Source of the DNA: Burkholderia sp. MS389
GTDB taxonomy: Bacteria; Pseudomonadota; Gammaproteobacteria; Burkholderiales; Burkholderiaceae
Length of the DNA stretch: 64,000 nucleotides
Assembly (NCBI RefSeq): GCF_016899425.1
Contig: NZ_CP045996.1
Coordinates: forward strand, 806,001-870,000
Reading direction: 5' to 3'
The notes beneath the pieces were generated by a model. The model had not been told where the DNA came from, searched no databases, and worked only from the letters and a program-made list of their open reading frames with translations. Below are positions 32,414 through 40,993 of this stretch, piece by piece (positions within the stretch are counted from its first letter, which is position 1; the number at the start of each line of letters is the position of its first letter). The position numbers and the translations under genes were made by a program.

Positions 32414-32902
32414 TCAGACGTGATACACGTCGAGCACCTGCCGGATGTAGTCGTTCTTCAGCACGATCTTCTTGTGCGAAATCAGCAGTGCGTCGCCCGC
32501 CCGGCGCAACGTGACGAACATCGTGCCGAAGAAGTGATCGGTCACGCGATAACGGTGGTTCAGCGTGTGGAAGTTGTAGCGCACGTCGACCTCGCCGTCG
32601 CGTTCGGCCAGCACCTCGACGTTCGTCACGTTGTGGCTGGTGCGCGGCTCGGGCGTCGATGCGCCGCTGCGCTCGGTCTTGATCCGGAACACGCGATCCT
32701 CGAGTCCGCCGCGGTCCGCGTAGTACATCAGCGAGACCTGGCGCTGCGGATCGTCGGTCGGCCGATCGTCGTCGTCCCACGCCGGCATCCAGTACGTGAC
32801 GTCCTCCGTGTAGCAGGTCAGCCACGCGTCCCACTCGCGATCGTCGAGCAGGCGCGCCTCGCGATACAGCGCCGCGCAAATCGTCCGGTAATCGAAGCTC
32901 AT
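32414..32902 (-). CDS. benB: Benzoate 1,2-dioxygenase small subunit (BenB)
   Basis: 162 residues. Its start overlaps the benA stop (ATGA). The cystatin-like fold of ring-hydroxylating beta subunits is evident: LYREARLLDDREWDAWLTCY near the N-terminus and YRVTDHFFGTMFVTLRRAGD near the C-terminus. It is structural, with no cofactor. Confidence 0.94.
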   Translation of the reverse strand: MSFDYRTICAALYREARLLDDREWDAWLTCYTEDVTYWMPAWDDDDRPTDDPQRQVSLMYYADRGGLEDRVFRIKTERSGASTPEPRTSHNVTNVEVLAERDGEVDVRYNFHTLNHRYRVTDHFFGTMFVTLRRAGDALLISHKKIVLKNDYIRQVLDVYHV

Positions 32903-34257
32903 GCCGCTACCTCCCCGCGTTCCTTCTTCAGCGCATCGCGCATCACGTTCACCCAGTGTTCGTGCTGACACACGAACAGCCCTTCGTCCTCGCTGCGCTC
33001 GCCCGAAATACGCGGGTTCAGCCCCATCTTTTTCGCGTTCTCGTCCGGCCCGTCGATCCACAGCGGCGCGCCGCGCGACAGATCGTTCCACATCGCCGTG
33101 ATGCCCGCATAGCCGGCCTGGCACGCACGAAACTCCTCGAGATCGTCGGCCGTGCCCATGCCGCTCACGTTGAAGAAATCCTCGTACTGGCGAATCCGCG
33201 TCGTGCGATCGGCTTCGCTCTCGCCCTTTGGCGCGAAGCAGAAGATCGTGACTTCGGTTTTGTCGACGCCGAGCGGCCGCACCACGCGGATCTGCGTGCT
33301 GAACTGGTCCATCAGGAACACGTTCGGATACACGCACAGGTTGCGCGTCTGGTTCACGATGAAATCGGCCTGAACGTCGCCGACGCGCGCACGGATCTCG
33401 TCGCGGTGCTGGTACACGGGCCGCACTTCCGGGTTCATCGTCTGGGTCCACAGCAGGATGTGGCCGTGGTCGAAGCCGTACACGCCCGCGACCGACTTGC
33501 TCCAGCTGTTCGCATCGACCGCCTTGGTGCCGTCCTCCTTGCGGCGGCTCATCGTCGCCGCATAGTTCCAGTGCACGGTGCTGACGTGGTAGCCGTCGCA
33601 GCCGTTTTCCATCTGCATCTTCCAGTTGCCTTCGTAGATGTAGGACGAGTTGCCGCGCAGCACTTCGAGCCCGTTCGGCGCCTGGTCGACGATCTGGTCG
33701 ATGATCACGCGCGCTTCGCCGAGGTAGTCCTCGAGCGGCAGCACGTCGGCGTTGAGGCTGCCGAACAGGAAGCCGCGATAGTTCGCGAAGCGCGCGACCT
33801 TCTTCAGGTCGTGCGAGCCGTGCGTGTTGAACTGCACCGGATACTCGGTCGTCTTCTCGTCCTTCACCTTCAGCAGCTTGCCGGTGTTCGAGAAGGTCCA
33901 GCCGTGGAACGGGCACGTGAAGCTGCCCTTGTTGCCGTGCTTGCGGCGGCACAGCATCGCGCCCTTGTGCGCACACGCGTTGATCACCGCATGCAGCTCG
34001 CCGCCCTTGTCGCGCGTGATGACGATCGGCTGGCGGCCGATCCACGTCGTGTAGTAATCGTTGTTGTCCGGAATCTGGCTTTCGTGCGCCAGGTACACCC
34101 AGTTGCCCTCGAAGATGTGCTTCATCTCGAGTTCGTACAGCTCCGCGTTCGTGAAGATGTCGCGGCGGCAGCGGAAAATGCCGGCCGCCTTGTCATCCTG
34201 CACGGCGGTTTCCAGCAGGTGATCCAGTTCGTTGGTAGCGTCGATCGTGACGGACAT
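32899..34257 (-). CDS. benA: Benzoate 1,2-dioxygenase large subunit (BenA)
   Basis: 452 residues from ATG 34257, AGGAG upstream. The Rieske centre is CAHKGAMLC...CPFHGW (CxH...CxxH). The mononuclear iron site is in NGCDGYHVSTVHWNY, giving the usual Asp-His-His. It inserts both atoms of O2 into benzoate to give the cis-diol. The open frame extends well upstream into catA DNA, but the SD and homology fix the start here. Confidence 0.95.
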   Translation of the reverse strand: MSVTIDATNELDHLLETAVQDDKAAGIFRCRRDIFTNAELYELEMKHIFEGNWVYLAHESQIPDNNDYYTTWIGRQPIVITRDKGGELHAVINACAHKGAMLCRRKHGNKGSFTCPFHGWTFSNTGKLLKVKDEKTTEYPVQFNTHGSHDLKKVARFANYRGFLFGSLNADVLPLEDYLGEARVIIDQIVDQAPNGLEVLRGNSSYIYEGNWKMQMENGCDGYHVSTVHWNYAATMSRRKEDGTKAVDANSWSKSVAGVYGFDHGHILLWTQTMNPEVRPVYQHRDEIRARVGDVQADFIVNQTRNLCVYPNVFLMDQFSTQIRVVRPLGVDKTEVTIFCFAPKGESEADRTTRIRQYEDFFNVSGMGTADDLEEFRACQAGYAGITAMWNDLSRGAPLWIDGPDENAKKMGLNPRISGERSEDEGLFVCQHEHWVNVMRDALKKERGEVAA

Positions 34258-34379
34258 GATGGCTCCTTCCATGCGCGTGCCGCGTCCTGCAAGCACGCTC
34301 GCATCGATATCGGTTGAATCTCGGGGGACCGGCCAGCAGCGGCGACGCACGCACGCGCGCCACCGTGCTGCCGGACGGG

Positions 34380-35330
34380 TTATGCCGTGGCTGAGGCGCG
34401 CAGGCGGTCGACGATCTGGTTGTCCTTGCCCTGTACGCGCGGCGTCAGCACGAAGTTGAATTCGATGTCCTGGTACGCATCGGTCTTCATGCCGAGCGCC
34501 GTGCCGCCGGTCTTGTCGGTCACGGGCGGAATCAGCTCCTCGCGCGTCGCATACGCGAAGTCGTCCCAGATCAGCGGATCGCCGTCGATGTTGAACTGCG
34601 TGGTCAGCTTTCGATGGACATCGCTCGTCACGAAGAAGTGCACGTGCGCCGGGCGGTTGCCGTGTCGGCCGAGCCGGTTCAGCAGTTGCTGCGTCGCGCC
34701 CTGCGGCGGGCAGCCGTAGCCGACCGGCATCAGCGTGCGGAATTCGTATTGGCCGTCGGCGCCCGTCTTCACCGCACCGCGCAGGTTGAAGTCGCTCTGC
34801 TTGCCGGTCGGGTCGAAGTGCGAATAGAAGCCGTGCGAATTCGCATGCCAGCATTCGACCAGCGCGCCGGCCACCGGCTTGCCGTCGAGATCCTTCACCG
34901 TGCCGTGGATCACGAGCGGGCCCGCGCCGTCGTCCGCGTCGAGGTCGATCTTCGCGACGCCGTCGCGCACCGGGGCGCCCGCCACGTACAGCGGCCCCTC
35001 GATCGTGCGCGGCGTGCCGCCGTCGAGGCCGATCGCCTCGTCCTCGGCATCCATCCGGATGTCGAGATACTTCTCGAGACCGAGGCCGGCCGCGAGCAGC
35101 GCCGCTTCGCCATCCTGACCCAGCTTGTTCAGATAGTTCACGCCGGCCCACACTTCGTCGGGCGTGATGTCGAGATCGTCGATCGCCTTGAACAGGTCGC
35201 CGAGCAGGCGCAGCACGATCTGCTGCGTGCGTGCGTCGCCGTTCGTGCCGCTTCCGCCAGTCCCGCCCGCGTTCGATGCGGCCTTCAACAGATCCTGCAC
35301 TTCCCGGGTATCGAAAACTTTGACGCTCAT
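34380..35330 (-). CDS. catA: Catechol 1,2-dioxygenase (CatA)
   Basis: 316 residues. An N-terminal helical linker domain is followed by the beta-sandwich with the Fe(III) ligands Tyr169 (HGFYSHFD), Tyr205 (VGYGCPP), His229 and His231 (RPAHVHFF). It opens the ring of catechol between the hydroxyls to give cis,cis-muconate. It lies between catB and benA, 122 bp before benA, in one orientation. About 10 residues longer than many CatA proteins, with a Gly/Thr/Ser run at residues 22-30. Confidence 0.95.
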   Translation of the reverse strand: MSVKVFDTREVQDLLKAASNAGGTGGSGTNGDARTQQIVLRLLGDLFKAIDDLDITPDEVWAGVNYLNKLGQDGEAALLAAGLGLEKYLDIRMDAEDEAIGLDGGTPRTIEGPLYVAGAPVRDGVAKIDLDADDGAGPLVIHGTVKDLDGKPVAGALVECWHANSHGFYSHFDPTGKQSDFNLRGAVKTGADGQYEFRTLMPVGYGCPPQGATQQLLNRLGRHGNRPAHVHFFVTSDVHRKLTTQFNIDGDPLIWDDFAYATREELIPPVTDKTGGTALGMKTDAYQDIEFNFVLTPRVQGKDNQIVDRLRASATA

Positions 35331-35381
35331 GATGCTGTCTCCATGTGTATTGGGGGGGATGGCGGTCTTTGCCTGGCTCGA

Positions 35382-36518
35382 CTACCGCGCGACGTTCGTC
35401 AGCCCGTTGCGGGTGAAACGCCTGACCTTGTCCTCGTCGAGCACGATGCCGAGACCGGGGCCGTCCGGCACGGTCAGTTCGAAGTCGCTGTAGTCCAGCG
35501 GCTGGGTCAGGATTTCTTCGGTGATCAGCAGCGGCCCGAACAGTTCGGTGCCCCACTGCAGGTTCGCGACGCTCGCGAACAGGTGCGCGGACGCCACCGT
35601 GCCGAACGCGCCTTCGAGCATCGTGCCGCCGTACAGCTCGATGCCGGCCGCGTCCGCGATCGCGGCCACGCGCTGCGCGGCGAAGAGGCCGCCGCTCTGT
35701 TCGATCTTGATCGCGAACACGTCCGCGCCGTGCTGCTTTGCGATGTCGAATGCGCTGTCGGGGCCCTGCAGGATTTCATCGGCCATCAGCGCGACGGGGA
35801 AACGGCGCATCAGGCGCGTCAGCGCCGCCGCCGACGCGACCGGCTGCTCGACCAGTTCGCAGCCCGCATCGGCCAGCGCCGGAATCGCGCGCGCGGCCTG
35901 CGTTTCGCTCCACGCCATGTTCACGTCGACGCGCACCGACGCGCGCTCGCCGAGCGCCTTCTTGATCTCGGCCACGTGGCGGATATCCATTTCCGGCGCC
36001 TTCGCGCCGATCTTCAGCTTGAAGACGTTGTGGCGGCGCAGGTCGAGCATCCGTTCGGCTTCGGCGATGTCGGTGGCCGTGTCGCCCGACGCGAGCGTCC
36101 ACGCGACCGGCAGGCGATCACGGCGGCGCCCGCCGAGCAGTTCGCTGACCGGCACGCCGAGACGCTTGCCGTGCGCGTCGAGCAGCGCGGTTTCGAGCGC
36201 GCTCTTCGCGAAATGGTTGACCTTCGCGAGCTTGCCGACGAACGCCATCAACGTCTGAACGCGCGTCGCGTCACGGCCGATGATCGCCGGTGCGAGGTAA
36301 GCATCGATCGCGAGCTTCATCGCTTCCGGGCTTTCCGGGCCGTAGGCCATGCCGGCGATCGTCGTGCCTTCGCCGATACCGGTCACGCCGTCGCTGCAGA
36401 ACACCTTCACGAGCATCAGCGTCTGGCCGTGCATCGTGGCCACCGACAACTTGTGCGGGCGGATCGTCGGCAAGTCGACGAGACGGGTTTCGATGCGTTC
36501 GATGGTGGGGGAGGACAT
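35382..36518 (-). CDS. catB: Muconate cycloisomerase (CatB)
   Basis: 378 residues from ATG 36518; an ATG at 36545 adds nine and neither has a clear SD. Enolase-superfamily MLE: the catalytic KxK in FKLKIGAK, metal ligands in RVDVNMAW, CELVEQPV and LMADEI, and a second Lys in VFAIKIEQSGG. It converts cis,cis-muconate to muconolactone. First gene of the catB-catA-benABCD run. The next enzyme, CatC, is not encoded in the window. Confidence 0.95.
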   Translation of the reverse strand: MSSPTIERIETRLVDLPTIRPHKLSVATMHGQTLMLVKVFCSDGVTGIGEGTTIAGMAYGPESPEAMKLAIDAYLAPAIIGRDATRVQTLMAFVGKLAKVNHFAKSALETALLDAHGKRLGVPVSELLGGRRRDRLPVAWTLASGDTATDIAEAERMLDLRRHNVFKLKIGAKAPEMDIRHVAEIKKALGERASVRVDVNMAWSETQAARAIPALADAGCELVEQPVASAAALTRLMRRFPVALMADEILQGPDSAFDIAKQHGADVFAIKIEQSGGLFAAQRVAAIADAAGIELYGGTMLEGAFGTVASAHLFASVANLQWGTELFGPLLITEEILTQPLDYSDFELTVPDGPGLGIVLDEDKVRRFTRNGLTNVAR

Positions 36519-36605
36519 GGGACACGCTGCGTGGGGGCTGTTCATGGAACGGATTTATACGCGGCGGGGAAATCGGGCGTCCAATACTTTTGGGCGGGAT
36601 TTTCG

Positions 36606-36620
36606 ATACCTAATTGGTAT
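36606..36620. promoter_or_regulatory. BenM/CatM-type LysR operator upstream of catB
   Basis: ATAC-CTAATTG-GTAT fits the ATAC-N7-GTAT consensus known for the LysR regulators CatM and BenM, and is a perfect inverted repeat around the centre. A degenerate copy (ATACCTGTTTGGGTA) starts at 36659, 53 bp away. Distance to the catB start is about 90 bp. No LysR gene is adjacent. Confidence 0.65.
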
Positions 36621-36925
36621 TGAAATCGCCCCCTGAATGCGAAATATTGCGGTGCGCCATACCTGTTTGGGTAGGCAGACGGGCTGGGAGGGTTGATGGA
36701 GCGGGTTGTGCGGGGTCGGGGGATCGTTTGGGCGGGGGCCTGCCGAGGCTGCTTGCGGCAGCGGGAAAACGAGCTGAAAACCGGCGGCCTGCCGAGTCGA
36801 TCAGGGTTTTCCTGAGGGAAAAAAACGGTGGGCCGCCGTCGGGCCGTCGGCTTCGGTGTCGGCGTCGGTTTCGGCGAACGACCGGAAGGCCGTCACGCTT
36901 GCACTCATTGACGCAAACATGCTCC
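36621..36925. other. Non-coding gap where catR would normally be
   Basis: About 300 bp. No credible gene on either strand; the short frames present lack any LysR N-terminal helix-turn-helix pattern. It contains only the second, degenerate ATAC element (36659-36673). Confidence 0.5.
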
Positions 36926-37675
36926 CTAAGACATCGATGAGGCGTCGGCAAGCGGTCGTATGTGCGACCGGCCGCCGGGCCGATACCAGCGACCGGATGC
37001 CGGGCACACGGCGGCGGGTGCGCCGTTCGACCAGACTTGTTCCTCATCCAGGTGCAGCGAGGTCGAACGGGCAGTGTCGAAGACGACGTCAAGCGCTTGC
37101 CCGACATGGACGTCTTCGATGGGAAGCTCCCAGGTCAGGAATATCTGGATGCAATCGCGGCCTGGCGCGAAGTCGACCGCATTAAATTCGCGACTGCCGC
37201 GCTGAATGACGCCATGAGGCTGGCCCGTATCGAATATCACAGCGGTCCCCCGGGTCAGCGGAATGCGATGGCCGGTAGCGGGAAAATGCAAGTCCAGCCC
37301 TCGGTCCTCGCTCAGGAAGAGATTGCAGAAGGCCGCACCGCCATATTGCGCGCCGTCATGGTGGTACCTCGCGCCACGACAGGCCATGAGGGCCACGTCA
37401 CTGGCGGCAAGCACGTTGGGCAGTCCGAGTGCGCCCGTCCAGTCGGACATGGCCTGCACGCAGCGCTTGTAGTCCGGCCAGCGCGCTTGCGTTCGCGCCA
37501 ACGGCATTGCCTCGACGTCCCCCGGCTCCAGGACGAGCCGCGACGATGTCTCTCTTTCCCAATCTGCGAGCAGCCGTGCGGAAGGAACCGGCACGTCGAC
37601 CGTGCCTGATAGAACGATGTCACTGACGCGTCGACTGCGAATGGCGTCGCCGCTCCAGAAATAGGAAGTCAGCAT
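36926..37675 (-). CDS. Putative 2OG-Fe(II) oxygenase-fold protein
   Basis: 249 residues from ATG 37675; an in-frame GTG at 37738 is possible. The only strong feature is a likely iron site. ARYHHDGAQYGGAAFCN gives HxD, and about 45 residues later DTGQPHGVIQRG gives the distal His, with TRGTAVIF between, as in the prolyl-hydroxylase/PiuC double-stranded helix. The family is not named with confidence. Position between the cat operon and a methyltransferase gives no clear role. Confidence 0.55.
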   Translation of the reverse strand: MLTSYFWSGDAIRSRRVSDIVLSGTVDVPVPSARLLADWERETSSRLVLEPGDVEAMPLARTQARWPDYKRCVQAMSDWTGALGLPNVLAASDVALMACRGARYHHDGAQYGGAAFCNLFLSEDRGLDLHFPATGHRIPLTRGTAVIFDTGQPHGVIQRGSREFNAVDFAPGRDCIQIFLTWELPIEDVHVGQALDVVFDTARSTSLHLDEEQVWSNGAPAAVCPASGRWYRPGGRSHIRPLADASSMS

Positions 37676-37932
37676 GTCTCGAATTCGATGCCGTCGAAGG
37701 GGACAGATGGGGCAATTGTAGCGATTCAGCCTGATCACGTCGGCGAAAATCGGCCACGAACTGCCGGTCGCATGCGCCGCCGGCAGGCCGCTCAGGCGTC
37801 GGCTCTGCTTCGCAACCGGCCATCTGCCTGTCGCAAGGCGAGCGCTCGTTCAGCGCTCGAAATGGACATCCATCTGAGCGGCCAACGACGCCCGGCGCGA
37901 CCAAGCGGCCGCGTCTCGCCTGTTAATCCCTG

Positions 37933-38796
37933 TCAGCCTGCCGGATTTCGTGCCGTGACGACCCAGGCAGCGCCGTTGATCAATACCGCTCCCTCGCCGG
38001 GGAGGCTCGCGAAGGCGGCATGAACGGCGGCGGAGGCACGGGCGCGGATGTCGTCGGGTTGACCAGCGAGCGCACGCGACAGCGGGCCGACCTCGAGCGT
38101 CATCCTCACTGCGTCGGCGATCGCGGCGTCCCGCGTTTCGCCCTCGCCGAATGGGACGGCGGCGTCGAAGGGCGAGATAACGATCTCGGCGAAACCGGCC
38201 GCCGTCAGGATGCGCGCCACGTGCTCCCGGTCGCCGAACGAAAACGGGCCGGGCGCGTCGGGATCGGGCAGCGCACTCGGCGGGACGATGTCCTTGAGCG
38301 CGCCCACCGGCAGTCGCATCCAATCGTTCTCGGCCGCCCCGCGCCAGCAGACGAAAGCGACCCGGCCACCCGGCCGGAGCGCGCGTCGCATATGGGCGAA
38401 CGCCGCTGTCGGATCGGGGAAAAACATCACGCCGAAACGCGAGAACAGAATGTCGAACGCGCCTTCGGGCAGCGCTGCGCTGCTGGCGTCGGACACCTGA
38501 AACAGGGCCGGCGTATCGTGGCGCGCAAGCGCGCGCGCTCGATCGATCAGCGGTTCGGATATGTCCACGCCCAGCACGTGGCCCGCCGCGCCGACGCGAG
38601 CAGCCAGCGCCAGACTCGACGCGCCCGCGCCGCAGCCGATGTCCAGCACGCGCTCACCCGTCGCGGGCGCGGCGGCTTCGATCGCGGCCTGCCCGAACAC
38701 CGCCACCAGAGCGTCGAGCCGAGCCTGGTTGGCGACCCAGCGCTCGCCGCTTTGACCATTCCAGTCACCCGCCTGATCAGCACTTTGCTTTGCCAT
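37933..38796 (-). CDS. SAM-dependent methyltransferase (class I)
   Basis: 287 residues, AAGGAG upstream. Motif I is VLDIGCGAGASSLALA, followed by VLGVDISEPLIDRAR and FDILFSRFGVMFFPDP, then LRPGGRVAFVCWRG. It is of the UbiE/Methyltransf_11 kind; the substrate is unknown. It lies 96 bp downstream of the flavoprotein gene on the same strand, so they may form one unit under the TetR gene at 40057. The 37676-37932 gap after it shows nothing recognisable. Confidence 0.82.
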   Translation of the reverse strand: MAKQSADQAGDWNGQSGERWVANQARLDALVAVFGQAAIEAAAPATGERVLDIGCGAGASSLALAARVGAAGHVLGVDISEPLIDRARALARHDTPALFQVSDASSAALPEGAFDILFSRFGVMFFPDPTAAFAHMRRALRPGGRVAFVCWRGAAENDWMRLPVGALKDIVPPSALPDPDAPGPFSFGDREHVARILTAAGFAEIVISPFDAAVPFGEGETRDAAIADAVRMTLEVGPLSRALAGQPDDIRARASAAVHAAFASLPGEGAVLINGAAWVVTARNPAG

Positions 38797-38892
38797 GTCA
38801 TTCTCCTTGACCCGACGATCCGCCTTTCGCCGCGTCGATCCATGTCAACCTGTTCGAACGCGACGACGCAACGAGAGCAGGAATCCGTGCGC

Positions 38893-39786
38893 TCAAACCA
38901 CCATCGACTGCTGGGCGAAGATACCCGCCATCGCGCCCTGCGATGATGCCTGGGTGACCGAGGGCAAGAACGGCGTGGCGAGGTCGCCGGCGGCGTAGAT
39001 GCCGGGCATGCTGGTTTGGCGGCGCTCGTCGACCGCGAGAACGATGCCGGTAGGCGTATCGACCGTGGCGAGGCCCAGTGATTCGTGCAGGCTGGCGGAC
39101 GGCTTGTTGCGCGGTTGGGCGAACAGGACGTCGACCGCGACGTTGCGGCACGTGTCGAGATTGACGGTGGCGATATGGCCGTTCTGGTGCGCGATCTCGA
39201 CGATCCGGCCATCGACGACAGACAGGTTGCGGCGCGCCAGATCGGCCCGGATATCGGGCGCGATGTCATGACCGTCAGTGAAGATCGTCAACGCGTCAGT
39301 CCAGTCGCGGAACAGCCTGGCAGACTGGTACGACTGCGGTCCGGACCAGACGAGGCCCCAATGCTGGCCGGCGACTTCAAAGCCGTCGCAATAGGGGCAT
39401 GGCACGATGGACGTGCCCCAGCTTTCGGCAAAGCCCGGAACCTCAGGCATCTGGTCGGCGACGCCATAGCTCAGGATCAGGCGGCGCGCCCTCAAGCTTT
39501 CGTGATCGTCGGTGACGACGCAGAAATCGTCGATCGCGCCAGACACGCTCTCCGCCCGGGCATTGACCAGCTTGATCGTCGGATAGCGCGACAGCTGCTG
39601 CCGCGCCTCGACCAGGATGTCGAGCGGCGGCTTGTGATCGTGGCAGAGCAGGCCATGCGAGTGACCGGCAAAGCGATTGCGCGGGCGGCCGGTATCGAGC
39701 ACGGTGACCTCGCGGCGGGCACGGCCGAGCTGCAGCGCGGCGGCGAGGCCGGCAAAGCTGCCGCCGATGATGATGACGTCATTCAT
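38893..39786 (-). CDS. Thioredoxin-reductase-like FAD oxidoreductase
   Basis: 297 residues from ATG 39786. FAD motif DVIIIGGSFAGLAAALQLGR at the N-terminus, redox pair CPYC in VPCPYCDGFEV (about 136-139), and the C-terminal FAD motif GIYAAGDLATPF. The dinucleotide-binding GxGxxG of the second domain is degenerate (LVWSGPQSYQSA), so the NADPH partner is uncertain. This is the small group of TrxR-like enzymes that includes dithiol oxidases of natural-product pathways. Divergent from a TetR gene whose operator lies between. Confidence 0.82.
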   Translation of the reverse strand: MNDVIIIGGSFAGLAAALQLGRARREVTVLDTGRPRNRFAGHSHGLLCHDHKPPLDILVEARQQLSRYPTIKLVNARAESVSGAIDDFCVVTDDHESLRARRLILSYGVADQMPEVPGFAESWGTSIVPCPYCDGFEVAGQHWGLVWSGPQSYQSARLFRDWTDALTIFTDGHDIAPDIRADLARRNLSVVDGRIVEIAHQNGHIATVNLDTCRNVAVDVLFAQPRNKPSASLHESLGLATVDTPTGIVLAVDERRQTSMPGIYAAGDLATPFLPSVTQASSQGAMAGIFAQQSMVV

Positions 39787-40005
39787 GGTGATGGGCTCCG
39801 TGTCCTGGTGGGAGGGGCTGGGCTTGGTGCGCCATATCGTCCAGCGATACGCGCTCCAGACGGGCTGCGAGCAGGGCTTCGGCAACGGCGCGACAGTCGC
39901 CGTCACCGTGTTGAACGGCCGGACAATGCCGCTCGATATCGCCGGGCGGCCGGGGAAACTGATTCGGACGACCGGTTGAAACCGACCCTTGGCTTGCATA
40001 TTTAT

Positions 40006-40021
40006 GATACTGAATGGTATC
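40006..40021. promoter_or_regulatory. Candidate operator between flavoprotein and TetR
   Basis: GATAC-TGAATG-GTATC, a perfect 5-bp inverted repeat in an AT-rich patch, 36 bp before the TetR ATG. Placement suits autoregulation and control of the divergent flavoprotein. Confidence 0.5.
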
Positions 40022-40056
40022 CTAATGCATGGATTTGAATACTGTCAAGTACTGAA

Positions 40057-40695
40057 ATGATCGTGACCGAAAGCAACCAGGGCCGCCGCGGCCGGCCCGC
40101 CAACGACGCGCTTCGCCAGACGATCGTCGACGCCGCCTGCGAACTCTTCGTGGAATTGGGTTTTCAAGCGACGACCATGGACAAGGTCGCCCAGCGCGCG
40201 AAGATATCCAAGCTCAGCATCTATCGACACTTCGAGAGCAAGGAGGCGCTGTTCAGCGCGGCCATGGCGGCCCACTGCCAGCAGTTTGCGCCGCAGACCC
40301 TGACCGAAGGCATCGCCGGTTCGGCTGAAGATCAGCTCATGGCGGTAGGATCATCGCTGCTTCGCACGCTGTTGAGCCCGGACGTCCGCAGCGTCGAAGC
40401 CATGGTTTTGGCCGACAAGACGAATCAAAGATCGTTGAGCAAGCTCCATTACGAAGCGGGGCCCGCCCATGTCATTGCCCAAATCGAGGCCGTGTTGCGT
40501 CAGTTGCACGCGAAAGCGATGCTGAACGTACCCGATGCTCACCGGTCCGCCCGCTTGTTTGGCGCGCTCTTCAAAGGATGCGATCTGCTGCTTGTCGCGC
40601 GCTTCGACGAGGCGAGCGCACGGAACGACAACGAAATCGAGTCCTATTGCCGGTCGGCCGTCGCCATGTTCATCGCCGCGCACGGCGGCATCTAG
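40057..40695 (+). CDS. TetR-family regulator
   Basis: 212 residues. GRPANDALRQTIVDAACELF, then VELGFQATTMDKVAQRAKIS, then KLSIYRHFESKEALF is a standard TetR_N with basic N-terminal arm. The C-terminal domain is helical. It faces away from the flavoprotein and methyltransferase and probably represses them through the operator at 40006-40021. Ligand unknown. Confidence 0.9.
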   Translation: MIVTESNQGRRGRPANDALRQTIVDAACELFVELGFQATTMDKVAQRAKISKLSIYRHFESKEALFSAAMAAHCQQFAPQTLTEGIAGSAEDQLMAVGSSLLRTLLSPDVRSVEAMVLADKTNQRSLSKLHYEAGPAHVIAQIEAVLRQLHAKAMLNVPDAHRSARLFGALFKGCDLLLVARFDEASARNDNEIESYCRSAVAMFIAAHGGI

Positions 40696-40793
40696 CGGTG
40701 CGTTGTCGCGGCTTGATGACGAACCCGCAGCAGTTGCAGATGATGTTCGCCCCGGGCAACCGATGGATGATCCGTGGACGACTGACGGGGAGG

Positions 40794-40813
40794 CCATTGC
40801 GCGAGCGCAATGG
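40794..40813. promoter_or_regulatory. 20-bp palindrome upstream of the aryl aldehyde dehydrogenase
   Basis: CCATTGCGC-GA-GCGCAATGG is a 9-bp perfect inverted repeat with a 2-bp centre, 181 bp before ATG 40994. It is a candidate enhancer-type site for the GAF/Fis regulator encoded at 43754. A 14-bp palindrome, TCCCACGCGTGGGA, is at 40872-40885. Confidence 0.5.
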
Positions 40814-40993
40814 CCCGACAACTGTTCAATTTCCGCACACGGAATCGCAAACGCGTCCCGATCCACGCGCCTCCCACGCGTGGGAAGTAATCCGGATAGC
40901 CCCGCTTCCCCGCGCTTGCCTACCCTCGCGCGCATGCCGATCGACGCCAACCCACGCCCGATCCGGCCGATCCGAATTTCCCCAGGAGCGCAA

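Noticed and set aside
34258..35556. Upstream extension of benA to an 885-codon frame
   Set aside because: The extra region is out-of-frame catA sequence. SD and conserved BenA N-terminus set the start at 34257.
36621..36925. A divergent catR gene, expected from other cat operons
   Set aside because: Looked for on the plus strand; no LysR helix-turn-helix or open frame of suitable length exists.
37620..37904. 94-codon minus-strand frame before the methyltransferase
   Set aside because: No recognisable features, runs into the start of the oxygenase-like gene, and no SD.
40787..40800. Sigma-54-type promoter for the aryl dehydrogenase operon
   Set aside because: GG-N10-GC can be drawn (GGGGAGGCCATTGC), but the -24 box has three mismatches and overlaps the palindrome.
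40535..40993. 153-codon extension of the aldehyde dehydrogenase
   Set aside because: It would overlap the TetR gene and lacks ALDH features; AGGAG precedes ATG 40994.
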